Assembly: GCA_910579275.1 (NCBI GenBank)
Contig: CAJTTO010000031.1
Span: 1-51,181 of the forward strand
Reading direction: 5' to 3'
DNA from: an uncultured Lachnospiraceae bacterium
Lineage (GTDB): Bacteria > Bacillota > Clostridia > Lachnospirales > Lachnospiraceae
DNA length: 51,181 nt
Numbering within the stretch: position 1 is the stretch's first letter; every line of letters starts with the position of its first letter. Positions 33,418 to 42,298 of the stretch are shown piece by piece. The position numbers and the translations under genes are program-made. The notes under the pieces were generated by a model. That model searched no databases. It was not told where the DNA came from and saw nothing but the letters and a program-made list of their open reading frames with translations.

Positions 33418-34299
33418 ATGGATGTTGTAAGAATATCGGACGGATTGGGAAACCAGATGTTTCAGTACGCGTTTGCGAGAAAAATCAGTCTTATGACTGG
33501 ACATAGCGTGTATCTCGATACCCGTTTTATTAATAATGAGGATATGGCGGCAAAAGAAAGTAATCCTTATTTCAAAAAGAAACTGGCACACCGGGAATAT
33601 GGGTTGGCGCATTTTCACATCCGGCTCCCGGCGGCAGATGAAAAGGTGCTTTTTCCGTGGAAATACATCCATCAAACAGGAAATGTCTGGCAGGCTGTCC
33701 AAGGGCTTGCCAGTCACGACATGTGGCTGTGGAGGTATAAACGGGAAAACGACAATTTTGACGGCAGGCTTTCAGGGCATGGGATGCTGCTGCCGACATA
33801 CTATCAAGGTTATTTTTTCGATTTGGCGTACTATGATGATATCAAATCGGTTTTGCGGCGTGAGTTCTCACTGAAAGACAAAGTAAGGCTTTCGCGGGAG
33901 CTTCGTGCGATTATCGACAAAAAAAATACGGTTTCAGTACATATCAGAAGAGGAGATTTCTTAAAACTCAATCGGGACATGAGCGAAACGGGGTATTACC
34001 AAAAAGCAATTTCGGCGGCGGAAAGCAGGATTGCCAATCCGTTTTACTTGATATTTTCGGATGACATCGGCTGGGTCAAGGAAAACTTGGACATACATGG
34101 GGACAAGGCTTATATCAGTGACATGGGTTTTAAGGATTACGAGGAACTGACGGTTATGAAGCACTGCAGACATAACATTATAGCCAACAGCACATTTAGT
34201 TACTGGGCTGCATACTTAAATCCAAACGAGGATAAAGTCGTTATCTGCCCCAGACGGTGGCGGAGCGAGATTATCCCCCGGCAGTGGCTCAAAGTGTAA
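33418..34299 (+). CDS. Alpha-1,2-fucosyltransferase (GT11)
   Basis: A 293-aa GT11 enzyme. It starts with RISDGLGNQMFQYAFARKIS, the family opening motif, and contains the GDP-fucose site VSVHIRRGDFLK and a C-terminal NSTFSYWAAYLN. GT11 enzymes transfer L-fucose from GDP-fucose to galactose-type acceptors in an alpha-1,2 linkage. No GDP-fucose biosynthesis genes are in the window. It suggests the glycan carries terminal fucose, comparable to host blood-group-type antigens; that resemblance is inference. The start follows GGAGGCAAGGGG. Confidence 0.88.
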   Translation: MDVVRISDGLGNQMFQYAFARKISLMTGHSVYLDTRFINNEDMAAKESNPYFKKKLAHREYGLAHFHIRLPAADEKVLFPWKYIHQTGNVWQAVQGLASHDMWLWRYKRENDNFDGRLSGHGMLLPTYYQGYFFDLAYYDDIKSVLRREFSLKDKVRLSRELRAIIDKKNTVSVHIRRGDFLKLNRDMSETGYYQKAISAAESRIANPFYLIFSDDIGWVKENLDIHGDKAYISDMGFKDYEELTVMKHCRHNIIANSTFSYWAAYLNPNEDKVVICPRRWRSEIIPRQWLKV

Positions 34300-34337
34300 A
34301 GTCCATTAGTGAGAATATAACGGAAGTGAGGCGGCAG

Positions 34338-35582
34338 ATGGTTTCGGTATCCATAATTATACCAGTTTATAATGCGGCAGAATATTTGGCAGAGTGCCTT
34401 GACAGCGTATTAAACCAGACGGAGCAGTCGCTTGAGGTTCTTTGCATAGATGACGGTTCCACAGATAATTCCCTGCAGATTTTACAAAAATACCAGCAAA
34501 CGGATTCAAGAGTCCGGGTACTGACGCAGAAAAACCAAGGCTCCGGGCCTGCAAGAAACAGGGGAATGCGGGAAGCCTGTGGAAAATATATTGCATTTCT
34601 CGACGCGGATGATTTTTGGCACGACATGCTTGTGCTGCAAAAAATAGTGCGTGCGGCGGATGAAAGATCATGTAACATTGCAGGGGCTTTTCTGGGGAAC
34701 TTCAAAAACAATACCTATGAAAGGGCAGGGCTTCATCTGGAATATTTTGACGGGAAGACAGGCGGAAGATGGATTGATTTCAGGGAAGAACAGAATTGTT
34801 TTTACTATTATAGTTATTTGTACAGGAGAGAATTCCTGTTAAACAATAACCTCTTTTTTCCTGCTTATTACAGGTTTCAGGATCCCCCTTTTTTGACACA
34901 GGCACTGGTAAGGGCGTGCAGTTATTATGTAGTTCCCGTGGACTGGTATTGTTATAGGATTACGTACAAAAATACGTTTTCAACGCCGGAAAAGACAATA
35001 GATTTTCTGAAAGGCGTTCTGGACGTCATGGAGCTGGCAAAAACGCATGATTTACAAAAGCTGTCAGCAGAGATGTCTTTTCAGATAGACATGGCGCAGC
35101 CCCATATTATCAGCGGGATGATACAGGGCAATCGGGAGATTCCTGCGCTGCTGCTTAAGGCGGGTGGTTATGCGGCTTATCAGACGGAAAAACCGGAAGC
35201 GATGAAGTTTATTGGGGATGCGCTGCTTGAAAAGTGCCAGAGAAGGGCGGATGCGTTCCGTGCCGGACTGGAAAAGGCGGACAGCGTAATCATATACGGA
35301 GCGGGATATTACGGGAATATACTGCTGCGTCAGCTGGAAAAAATGGCTGCGGATGTTGAGATTGTATTTGCGGAAACAGATCCGCCGAAGGAAAACAAAG
35401 TTGGCGGCATAGACTGCATGTGGATTGACAAACTGGCAGAAGCCAAGGGAAATCCGCTTGTTATCATAGCAGTGCGAAAACAGATACAGCCGGCAGTGGC
35501 TTCCAATATAAAAAGGCTGGGATTCGAGAATTACATATGCCTTGACACGGAACTCATGACCGCATTGGAATGTATGGGATAA
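34338..35582 (+). CDS. GT2 glycosyltransferase with C-terminal Rossmann-like module
   Basis: A 414-aa protein. Residues 1-220 are a GT-A family 2 transferase: VSIIIPVYNAAEYLAECLDS, CIDDGSTDNSL, GSGPARNRGMREA and FLDADDFW (DxD). Helices follow, then from about 313 a module with VIIYGAGYYGNILLRQLEK, IVFAETDPP, PLVIIAVRKQ and LGFENYICL. ATG34338 is used because the family begins with VSVSIIIP; an upstream in-frame GTG lies inside the fucosyltransferase gene. The C-terminal module recurs in several proteins of this locus and may bind a nucleotide sugar or hold the enzymes together. Confidence 0.85.
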   Translation: MVSVSIIIPVYNAAEYLAECLDSVLNQTEQSLEVLCIDDGSTDNSLQILQKYQQTDSRVRVLTQKNQGSGPARNRGMREACGKYIAFLDADDFWHDMLVLQKIVRAADERSCNIAGAFLGNFKNNTYERAGLHLEYFDGKTGGRWIDFREEQNCFYYYSYLYRREFLLNNNLFFPAYYRFQDPPFLTQALVRACSYYVVPVDWYCYRITYKNTFSTPEKTIDFLKGVLDVMELAKTHDLQKLSAEMSFQIDMAQPHIISGMIQGNREIPALLLKAGGYAAYQTEKPEAMKFIGDALLEKCQRRADAFRAGLEKADSVIIYGAGYYGNILLRQLEKMAADVEIVFAETDPPKENKVGGIDCMWIDKLAEAKGNPLVIIAVRKQIQPAVASNIKRLGFENYICLDTELMTALECMG

Positions 35583-35589
35583 AAGGATA

Positions 35590-36771
35590 ATGATAAGTGT
35601 AATCGTACCAATATACAATGTTGAAGAATATTTGCCGCAATGTATCAGGAGTATAAGCAGCCAGACGTACACGGAACTTGAAATTATACTTGTGGATGAC
35701 GGGTCGACGGATTCGGGCGGAGCGCTCTGCGATGCGTATGCCCGGCAGGACGCGCGGATGAAAGTGATTCATAAAGAAAACGGCGGGCTGGTAAGCGCGC
35801 GCAAGGCGGGGGTCAATGCGGCCGGCGGAGAATACATAACGTTTGTGGATGGAGATGACTGGATTGCGCAGGATGCGTACTGCAGGATAATGGAACACGG
35901 CGGGGGAGCGGACATAATTGCCTTCGCATGTCTGGAGGAGTACGGGGATTATCAGTGTGTCAGGAAAAACAGTGTAAGGGAAGGGCTGTATGTCTCGGAA
36001 GGTGAAAAAAGACGGCTGTATCAAACAATGTTTATGGACAATCATTTCTATCAATTCGGAATCATGCCGTCCCTTTGGAGTAAATTGATTCGGAAGGATA
36101 TTATAGTGAGAAACCAGAACAAAGTCAGTGACTGCATAAGCTACGGCGAGGATGTGGCATGCACTTTTCCGTGTCTGCTGGATGCGGGAACAATATGTGT
36201 GACAAACTTACCGCTTTACCATTACCGGCAGCGTCAGGATTCCATCGTAAAAGGCAGTGCAAAAGTACCGCGGTGCAATTTCATCAATTTATACAGCCTG
36301 TTGCAGGCGAAATTTAGGGCGGCTGTATTACATGGAAAGCCGCTGCTGGTACAGCTTCATTTTTATATGTGGTTTGCACTGCTTGCAAAGGCGTATGGGG
36401 ATGCGGGGACGGACATGGTGCTCTTTCCCTTTTTAAAAGTTACTGCAAAATCGCGTGTTGCGGTATACGGCGCGGGTACATTTGGCAGGTCGGTGAAGGC
36501 ATACTGCGACAGCCAGCAGGATATATCTGTGACTGGGTGGGTGGATTTACATTATAAAACATACAGAAAACAGGGACTTGGTGTGCAGGGTGTGGAAGAA
36601 CTTCAGAACATAGCATTTGACACCTTGATAATCGCGATTTTAAATGAACCGCTTGCAGTCAGGATAAAGGACGAGCTGATAAGAACCGGGATTCCGGAAG
36701 AACGCATTGACTGGGTGCGGCAGGATATATTGGAAGCGACACCGCTTCCAGACTGGATGCGGGCAGAATAA
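35590..36771 (+). CDS. GT2 glycosyltransferase with C-terminal Rossmann-like module
   Basis: A 393-aa protein with the same design as its upstream neighbour. The GT2 domain has ISVIVPIYNVEEYLPQCIRS, LVDDGSTDSGG, NGGLVSARKAGVNAAGG and FVDGDDWI. The C-terminal module has RVAVYGAGTFGRSVKAYCD, VTGWVDLHY, IAFDTLIIAIL and GIPEERIDWV. ATG35590 lies 7 bp after the previous stop, so the pair is co-translated. The acceptor and donor are unknown; GT2 enzymes of this type build repeat units on the cytoplasmic side. Confidence 0.85.
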   Translation: MISVIVPIYNVEEYLPQCIRSISSQTYTELEIILVDDGSTDSGGALCDAYARQDARMKVIHKENGGLVSARKAGVNAAGGEYITFVDGDDWIAQDAYCRIMEHGGGADIIAFACLEEYGDYQCVRKNSVREGLYVSEGEKRRLYQTMFMDNHFYQFGIMPSLWSKLIRKDIIVRNQNKVSDCISYGEDVACTFPCLLDAGTICVTNLPLYHYRQRQDSIVKGSAKVPRCNFINLYSLLQAKFRAAVLHGKPLLVQLHFYMWFALLAKAYGDAGTDMVLFPFLKVTAKSRVAVYGAGTFGRSVKAYCDSQQDISVTGWVDLHYKTYRKQGLGVQGVEELQNIAFDTLIIAILNEPLAVRIKDELIRTGIPEERIDWVRQDILEATPLPDWMRAE

Positions 36772-36797
36772 CGGCAGACTGCCGAGGAGGAATTGGC

Positions 36798-37736
36798 ATG
36801 GGGACAGAAAACATGGAACAAGTTATCATATATGGGGCTGGTGCAAGGGGAAAGGGCATTTATCAGTTCTTTGCGAATTACGGAAAAGAAGATGCCATAG
36901 CAGGATTCTGCGACGTCAATCATGAACAGCTTCCGGCGTTAAACGGAAAAAAAGTGATGTCTTTTGCGGAGGCGTCAGGGTGTGGCCTGCCGTTTTTGAT
37001 TTCAATTACAGACACCGATGTGGACGCTGTAATTCAGATGATAGAAAAACAAAATGGTCAATGGCTCCGGCTTGACGACATGGCTGGCTTTTTTGGAAAG
37101 GACAGGGTTTCATTTAACCGGGATTTCTGCGCGTTTTTTCATATCAATGGGATGGACGGCTATTTTACGTCGGCAGAAGGAATGCTGGAAGGATTTTGGT
37201 GGGAGGGTTCCCCGTTCCTGAAAAAGTTTGAAAAGCTGAATTTGGAAAATGTAATCGAGCTTGCGTGCGGGAGAGGAAGGCATGTGCCAAGGTATCTGCA
37301 TAAGGCAGGAAAGGTGACGCTTGTGGACATTCTTGAAGAAAATATAGCGGCATGCAGGAACCGTTTTCAAACGGAACAGAATATCAGCTATTACCGAAAT
37401 AACGGTTATAACTTGGAGAAGTTAGCGTCGGAAGAATATACGGCGTTATTCTGCTATGACGCGATGGTACATTTTGAGATGATGGATATTTATGAATACC
37501 TAAAGGACATATACAGGGTGCTTGTTCCGGGCGGTATGGCAGTCCTTCATCATTCGAACAATACAGCAGACTACAAAGCGTCGTTTGCCAATGCACCAAA
37601 CGGGCGCAGCTTTATGAGCAAGGAGCTGTTTGCGTATCTTGCATACCGTGCAGGGTTTGAAGTCGTGGAACAGGAGGTTATAGACTGGGGAGTGCAGAAC
37701 CTTGACTGCATCTCACTGGTACGGAAAGCGAAATAA
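36798..37736 (+). CDS. Rossmann-like module fused to a SAM methyltransferase
   Basis: A 312-aa fusion. Residues 8-100 are the recurring module (QVIIYGAGARGKGIYQFFA, IAGFCDVNHE, LPFLISITDTDVDAVI). The methyltransferase starts near 145, with motif I VIELACGRGRHVPRYL, an acidic residue in LVDILEEN, motif IV ALFCYDAMVHFEMM and LVPGGMAVLHHSNN. It probably methylates a sugar hydroxyl. The start is nine bases after GAGGAGGAA. The spacing to both neighbours (26 and 12 bp) indicates the same operon. Confidence 0.8.
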   Translation: MGTENMEQVIIYGAGARGKGIYQFFANYGKEDAIAGFCDVNHEQLPALNGKKVMSFAEASGCGLPFLISITDTDVDAVIQMIEKQNGQWLRLDDMAGFFGKDRVSFNRDFCAFFHINGMDGYFTSAEGMLEGFWWEGSPFLKKFEKLNLENVIELACGRGRHVPRYLHKAGKVTLVDILEENIAACRNRFQTEQNISYYRNNGYNLEKLASEEYTALFCYDAMVHFEMMDIYEYLKDIYRVLVPGGMAVLHHSNNTADYKASFANAPNGRSFMSKELFAYLAYRAGFEVVEQEVIDWGVQNLDCISLVRKAK

Positions 37737-37748
37737 CCGGAGGCAGAT

Positions 37749-39137
37749 ATGGGGACACGCATACTTTTCGGGGCAGGAGTATATGCCAAAAAATATAAAG
37801 CATTACTTGAGTATCTGAATATGGATTTCGACTATTTCACGGACAATGATGCCTCCAAATGGGGGACAGTCCTTTATGGGAAGAAAGTCATTCCGCCAAA
37901 TGACCTACATACATTTCCCGGCTGCGGCATTATCATCTCGAGCACCCATGAGAAAGCCATCAGAAACCAGCTTGCAGGGATGGGGCTGGCGGACAGCATT
38001 GTGGGTCTGGATGTCTTGTATGATTTATGCGAAAAGCGGATGTCCGAGAGCACCTGCAGCCATGATGCTGCGGACGGTGAAAAAACAATCCTAATTGACA
38101 TGTATGAGGGTATCGGATGGGGTGGGACAGAACTCTGGGCTGCCAATCTGGCAGAGGGGCTCAGGGAAGCAGGGAATGATGTCGTGCTGCTTGGATGTAT
38201 GGGGCAGCCCGCGCTGGAGCAACGGTATGAGTGCATGGTGCGGCGTATGCCGGAAGAACATACCCTTGCGCAGATGGTCAGTTATATGGAGGGCAGGCTG
38301 CCGTTTGTTTTCATTAACAATTTTGCGGGCTGCGCATTTATGGCAGCATCCATTGTAAAACGTAAATATCCCGGACTTGTAAAGAGTGTATCGGTAATCC
38401 ACAGTGACAGCAAAAGCCTTTTCGATGCCTATATGATGATGGGAAAGTACATGGATAAGATATTCTGTGTAAGCAGACAGATACAAGACCACATGCAGGA
38501 ACTGTACGAGTTTGACACCGGATCGTATTATACAAGGGAGCAGCCGATAGGGACAGACACGACATGGATACGAAGGACAAACACATCCGGGGCACTGCGG
38601 ATTGGATATGCGGCAAGGCTGGTGAAACAGGCGAAGCGTGCAGACCTGCTTGCGGACTTGATTGGATTGCTGGAAAAAAAGGGGATTGACTATGTTTTCC
38701 AGATTGCAGGGGAAGGGGAGTGCTCCGGACTGATTGAACAGTCCATACGTGGAAAAACTCTGCACGGCAGGATACATCTGCTGGGCAGACTGCCAAAAAG
38801 TCAGATGGACGCTTTCTGGAAAGGGCAGGATGTCTTTGTCAATGTTTCGGAGTACGAGGGGACGAGCCTTTCCATGCTGGAGGCAATGGGATATGGATGC
38901 GTGCCCGTGGTCACGGATGTAAGCGGCGCGAGGGAGTTTATTGCACAGGGAAAAAACGGCTGCATCTGTGACGTCGGTGACATGGAACGGATTGCAGACT
39001 GTGTTGCAATGCTGGCAGATAACCGGAAGCTGTTAAAGACATTTGGGGACAGCTGCCGCAGAATCATACAGCAGCGGTGCAATCCCGAAAAATATATAAA
39101 ATACTGGACTGAGGAGGTGCTGGGGGAGTGGATATGA
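37749..39137 (+). CDS. Rossmann-like module fused to a GT4 glycosyltransferase
   Basis: A 462-aa fusion. Residues 1-95 are the module (RILFGAGVYAKKYKALLEY, YFTDNDAS, GCGIIISSTHEKA). The GT-B transferase follows: EGIGWGGTELWAANLAEGL, VKSVSVIHSDSKS, a donor half with RIGYAARLVKQAKRADL, and the GT4 E-x7-E motif in EYEGTSLSMLEAMGYGCVPV followed by GAREFIAQGKNG. GT4 enzymes are retaining and use nucleotide sugars. The module is at the N-terminus here but at the C-terminus in the GT2 proteins, so it has been shuffled. Confidence 0.87.
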   Translation: MGTRILFGAGVYAKKYKALLEYLNMDFDYFTDNDASKWGTVLYGKKVIPPNDLHTFPGCGIIISSTHEKAIRNQLAGMGLADSIVGLDVLYDLCEKRMSESTCSHDAADGEKTILIDMYEGIGWGGTELWAANLAEGLREAGNDVVLLGCMGQPALEQRYECMVRRMPEEHTLAQMVSYMEGRLPFVFINNFAGCAFMAASIVKRKYPGLVKSVSVIHSDSKSLFDAYMMMGKYMDKIFCVSRQIQDHMQELYEFDTGSYYTREQPIGTDTTWIRRTNTSGALRIGYAARLVKQAKRADLLADLIGLLEKKGIDYVFQIAGEGECSGLIEQSIRGKTLHGRIHLLGRLPKSQMDAFWKGQDVFVNVSEYEGTSLSMLEAMGYGCVPVVTDVSGAREFIAQGKNGCICDVGDMERIADCVAMLADNRKLLKTFGDSCRRIIQQRCNPEKYIKYWTEEVLGEWI

Positions 39138-40213
39138 ACATACTGCAGAATGAAATGTACCGGTCGGATATTGCACAGGTAATGGCGCTGGACATTCCAT
39201 GGGAAACACTGGACAACAAGACGTTTCTGATAACGGGAGCTACGGGCATGATTGGCTCTGTCATCATTGACATACTGATGGGGCGCAATCAGGAACATGG
39301 GCAGCACATACATATCTGTGCAGTCAGCCGCAATGAGGAGAAAGCAAGGGGGCGGTTTTCCGCATACTGGGACAAGCCGGATTTTGCATGGTTTTCCCAC
39401 GACATTACCAGACCGCTTCCGGAATGCGGGAATTTCGACTACATTCTCCACGCGGCAAGCAATACGCACCCGAGGGCGTATTCCACTGACCCCATAGGCA
39501 CAATAACCGCAAACGTGCAGGGAACCTACCATCTTCTCGAGTATGCTTCCCGCCACCGGTGCGGGCGTTTTTTCTTCTTCTCCTCTGTGGAAATCTATGG
39601 GGAAAACAGGAATGATGCGGACAGGTTTGACGAAAAATACCTCGGCTATATCGACTGCAATACCACACGGGCGGGGTATCCGGAAAGCAAGCGGCTGGGG
39701 GAGGCGCTCTGCAATGCCTTTTCAGCACAGAAAGGACAGGATTTTGTCATAGGAAGATTCTCACGGGTATATGGGCCGACGATGTCCGAGGAGGATTCCA
39801 AGGCAGTCGCTCAGTTTATCCGGAAAGCGGTGTCCGGGGAGGACATCGTGCTAAAGAGTGCGGGAAACCAGCTCTACTCCTACACTTATGCGGCTGATGC
39901 CGCGTCGGCTGCACTGTACCTCCTGCTGCGGGGAGAACAGGGAAGTGCGGTAAATATCGTCGATTCCCAGTCTGACATCACGCTTCGGGAGCTGGCATCG
40001 CTCCTTGCAGGGGAGGCAGGGACACGGGTGGTATACGAGGTGCCCGACGAAACGGAGCGTGCAGGGTATTCCACTGCGACAAAGGCAGTTCTGGACGGGA
40101 CGAGGCTTGCGCAGCTCGGGTGGAAGGCACACACCCCGATTGCACAGGGGCTGGGCAGGACAGTGCAGATTTTAAGGCAGGGGAGAGGGAAATCGGAAGG
40201 GCACTTTCAATGA
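39134..40213 (+). CDS. NAD-dependent epimerase/dehydratase (extended SDR)
   Basis: A 359-aa extended short-chain dehydrogenase. NAD loop FLITGATGMIGS near residue 33, DYILHAASNTHP, FFFSSVEIYGE (catalytic Ser/Thr region), catalytic Tyr and Lys in GYPESKRLGEAL, FVIGRFSRVYGP and LYSYTYAADAASA. The family modifies nucleotide sugars by epimerisation, dehydration or decarboxylation. ATG39134 is six bases after GGGGGA. It stands before two IspD/TarI-like cytidylyltransferases and may act on their CDP-linked product or on its precursor; this is positional inference. Confidence 0.87.
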   Translation: MNILQNEMYRSDIAQVMALDIPWETLDNKTFLITGATGMIGSVIIDILMGRNQEHGQHIHICAVSRNEEKARGRFSAYWDKPDFAWFSHDITRPLPECGNFDYILHAASNTHPRAYSTDPIGTITANVQGTYHLLEYASRHRCGRFFFFSSVEIYGENRNDADRFDEKYLGYIDCNTTRAGYPESKRLGEALCNAFSAQKGQDFVIGRFSRVYGPTMSEEDSKAVAQFIRKAVSGEDIVLKSAGNQLYSYTYAADAASAALYLLLRGEQGSAVNIVDSQSDITLRELASLLAGEAGTRVVYEVPDETERAGYSTATKAVLDGTRLAQLGWKAHTPIAQGLGRTVQILRQGRGKSEGHFQ

Positions 40214-40255
40214 TTGGACGTCATGTGCAATGAGGCACACAGGGGAGGGACAAGA

Positions 40256-40960
40256 ATGAACATAGCATTACTGCTGGCGGCAGGCGTGGATCCGACATTC
40301 CGGATGGACATACCGAAACAGTTTGTGAATGTGTACAACAGACCGGTTATTGTATATACCATGGAAATTTTCCAGAACCATCCGGAAATTGATGCCATGA
40401 TGGTGGCATGCCTTAAAGGATGGGAGAACATGGTTGCGGCATACGCCAAACAGTTTGGCATCAGTAAGCTCAAATGGGTCATCCAAGGGGGAAGGACGGG
40501 GCAGGAGACGTCCAAAATTGCAGTGGACAGCCTTATGGAGTCCTGCTCATCGGAAGATATTATTGTCATTCATGATGCGATACGACCCATGGTGACAGAT
40601 GACATTGTCTCGGACAGCATCTACACCTGCAAAAAGAAAGGAATGGGGATTGCGGCAGTGACCTCCATGGACAATGTCATGATGACGGATGACGGCATAA
40701 CCGGCAGGCTGTCCATCTCACGGTATGCATTCCGGCGCATACAGACGCCGCAGACATACTATCTTGGCGATCTGAAGGAAGCACACGAGGAAGCGCTTCA
40801 AAAAGGCATCGTGTCTGAAAATGATACCAACAATATGATATCGAGGCTGGGCAGGAACGTAAACTTTTCCAAAGGTTCCGACCTGAATCTCAAGATTAAC
40901 ACCGTGGAGGATGTGGCAATGTTCAAGGCACTGTATGCCATGAAAAGCGGGGATATTTAA
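40256..40960 (+). CDS. IspD/TarI-like cytidylyltransferase, divergent nucleotide loop
   Basis: A 234-aa protein of the IspD/TarI fold: PKQFVNVYNRPVIVYTMEIF, VIQGGRTGQETSKIAV, IIVIHDAIRPMVTDDIV, RIQTPQTYYL and INTVEDVAMFKALY are typical. The N-terminal CTP loop, normally LAGGxGxR, reads LLAAGVDPTFR, so the glycine pattern is partly lost. The downstream paralogue has the intact form. ATG40256 follows GGGGAGG. It may make CDP-ribitol or another CDP-polyol, or it may be an impaired partner of its paralogue. Confidence 0.8.
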   Translation: MNIALLLAAGVDPTFRMDIPKQFVNVYNRPVIVYTMEIFQNHPEIDAMMVACLKGWENMVAAYAKQFGISKLKWVIQGGRTGQETSKIAVDSLMESCSSEDIIVIHDAIRPMVTDDIVSDSIYTCKKKGMGIAAVTSMDNVMMTDDGITGRLSISRYAFRRIQTPQTYYLGDLKEAHEEALQKGIVSENDTNNMISRLGRNVNFSKGSDLNLKINTVEDVAMFKALYAMKSGDI

Positions 40961-40998
40961 GTGCGGCATCAAATGGTGCGCGAGAGGAGTGGGTGGAC

Positions 40999-41724
40999 GT
41001 GAATATCGCATTGATACTGGCAGGGGGAAGCGGATCCCGGACGGAACAGTCCGTACCGAAACAGTTTATCAGCATCTATGAGAAGCCAATTATAATCTAT
41101 ACGCTGGAGGCCTTCCAGCACCACCCCGAAGTGGACGGAATCATTGTCTCGTGCATTGACGGCTGGCACGACGTGCTGAAAAGCTATGCGGCTGCGGACG
41201 GCATTGACAAGCTGCGCTGGATTGTGGATGGGGGGGACAACGGGCAGTCATCCGCACGAAACGCGCTTTTGGCGTTGGAAGATGTCTGCTGCGAGGATGA
41301 TATCGTGATTATCCATGATGCAGTCCGCCCGATGATTTCGGAGGAGATTATCACGGACTGTATCGCAAAGGCACTGGAGTACGGTTCCGGGCTTTCGGCA
41401 GTGCGCTGTCAGGAGACCATCATGCGGACAGAGGATGGAAAATGGGGGCATATCGGGATTGACAGGAACGACATCATGCGTGTGCAGACGCCGCAGGCAT
41501 ACAGATTTGGGAATGTACTGCGGGCACACAGGGAAGCACTGAAAAGGGGAATCACCAATGCAGTCTATACCAATACCCTGATGATGGAGCTTGGGGAGGA
41601 ACTGCATTTTTCATGTGGCTCCAATAAGAATATCAAGATTACGACACTTGAGGATATCGACATTTTTAAGGCACTCTATATAACGAAACGAGACGCGTGG
41701 CTCAGAAAAAAGAGTAAGATATAA
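40999..41724 (+). CDS. IspD/TarI-like cytidylyltransferase
   Basis: A 241-aa nucleotidyltransferase with an intact CTP loop, LILAGGSGSRTEQSVPKQF. It shares with the preceding gene PIIIYTLEAFQHHPEVDGII, IVDGGDNGQSSARNAL, IVIIHDAVRPMISEEII, VQTPQAYRFG and TTLEDIDIFKALY. GTG40999 is nine bases after GAGGAG and gives the same start (MNIAL) as the paralogue; GTG40993 is too close. A role in CDP-ribitol or CDP-polyol synthesis fits the polyol-phosphate transferase at the other end of the locus. IspD (isoprenoid pathway) is the less likely alternative in this context. Last gene of the locus. Confidence 0.82.
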   Translation: MNIALILAGGSGSRTEQSVPKQFISIYEKPIIIYTLEAFQHHPEVDGIIVSCIDGWHDVLKSYAAADGIDKLRWIVDGGDNGQSSARNALLALEDVCCEDDIVIIHDAVRPMISEEIITDCIAKALEYGSGLSAVRCQETIMRTEDGKWGHIGIDRNDIMRVQTPQAYRFGNVLRAHREALKRGITNAVYTNTLMMELGEELHFSCGSNKNIKITTLEDIDIFKALYITKRDAWLRKKSKI

Positions 41725-41730
41725 AAAAAT

Positions 41731-41763
41731 GAAAGGTTATGACCAGACAGTCATAACCTTTTC
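41731..41763. terminator. Terminator between convergent genes
   Basis: AAAGGTTATGAC (41732-41743) and GTCATAACCTTT (41750-41761) form a perfect 12-bp stem. A-rich sequence precedes it and T-rich follows, so it may serve both the glycan locus and the ferredoxin gene on the other strand. Confidence 0.88.
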
Positions 41764-41821
41764 CCTTTTGAACCGTCTATTATGTGACAGCTCCGTTTTA
41801 AATACGATGTTATCTTTATGT

Positions 41822-41992
41822 TTATGCCTGTTCGATAGCGCCTGTAGGGCATGCGCCTGCGCAAGAGCCACAGTCAATGCACTTGTCTGCGTCAATTTCA
41901 AACTTGCCGTCTCCCATGCTGATAGCGCCTACCGGGCACTGTGCCTCGCATGCACCGCAAGCAACACATGCATCTTTAATCTGAAATGCCAT
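41822..41992 (-). CDS. 2[4Fe-4S] ferredoxin
   Basis: A 56-aa clostridial-type ferredoxin beginning MAFQIKDACVACGACEAQCP and continuing VGAISMGDGKFEID and CIDCGSCAGACPTGAIEQA. Two CxxCxxCxxxCP motifs bind two [4Fe-4S] clusters. It carries low-potential electrons for pyruvate and hydrogen metabolism in anaerobes. On the minus strand AAGGAGG sits about ten bases before the start. It is monocistronic. Confidence 0.95.
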   Translation of the reverse strand: MAFQIKDACVACGACEAQCPVGAISMGDGKFEIDADKCIDCGSCAGACPTGAIEQA

Positions 41993-42052
41993 AATACAAT
42001 TTCCTCCTTATATCGTTTATTGGCACTGCCTATACACTGGCAGTATAATGGT

Positions 42053-42123
42053 CTGTAGGAAAATATCGGATGCAATTGCCGGATAAAGAATCCCGTTTGA
42101 CCTGCGTCGGATATTTTCTACAG
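42053..42123. repeat. Intergenic long hairpin
   Basis: CTGTAGGAAAATATC (42053-42067) and GATATTTTCTACAG (42110-42123) form a near-perfect stem around a 42-base loop, upstream of the ferredoxin gene. The rest of the 42000-42298 gap holds a CTGCC/GGCAG dyad near 42026-42043, a GCAAGT/ACTTGC dyad near 42168-42193, and one copy of repeat module A. No gene is seen in it. Confidence 0.55.
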
Positions 42124-42262
42124 CTCCTAAGTATTGCAGCAGACTGCCGCAAATGTTAGCTGACGGGCAAGTTTTCCCACTGAAAAATACTTGCCAACAT
42201 AAATATTTTAATATATATTGATATGAAATACAAGAGGAAAGGACAAAAAAAACGAATCACTT

Positions 42263-42292
42263 GTAACAGGAAGCCGAAGGCTGAACTGTAAC
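42263..42292. repeat. Repeat module A copy
   Basis: GTAACAGGAAGCCGAAGG followed by CTGAACTGTAAC: nearly identical to 8940-8969 and to 43194-43222. It is self-complementary (GTAACAG/CTGTTAC type ends, AGCC-GAA-GGCT core) and lies just past the 3' end of pflA. Confidence 0.75.
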
Positions 42293-42298
42293 AATTCC

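Noticed and set aside
41729..42058. 109-codon cysteine-rich frame on the plus strand
   Set aside because: It is the complement of the ferredoxin gene; the cysteines are an artefact of reading that gene antisense.
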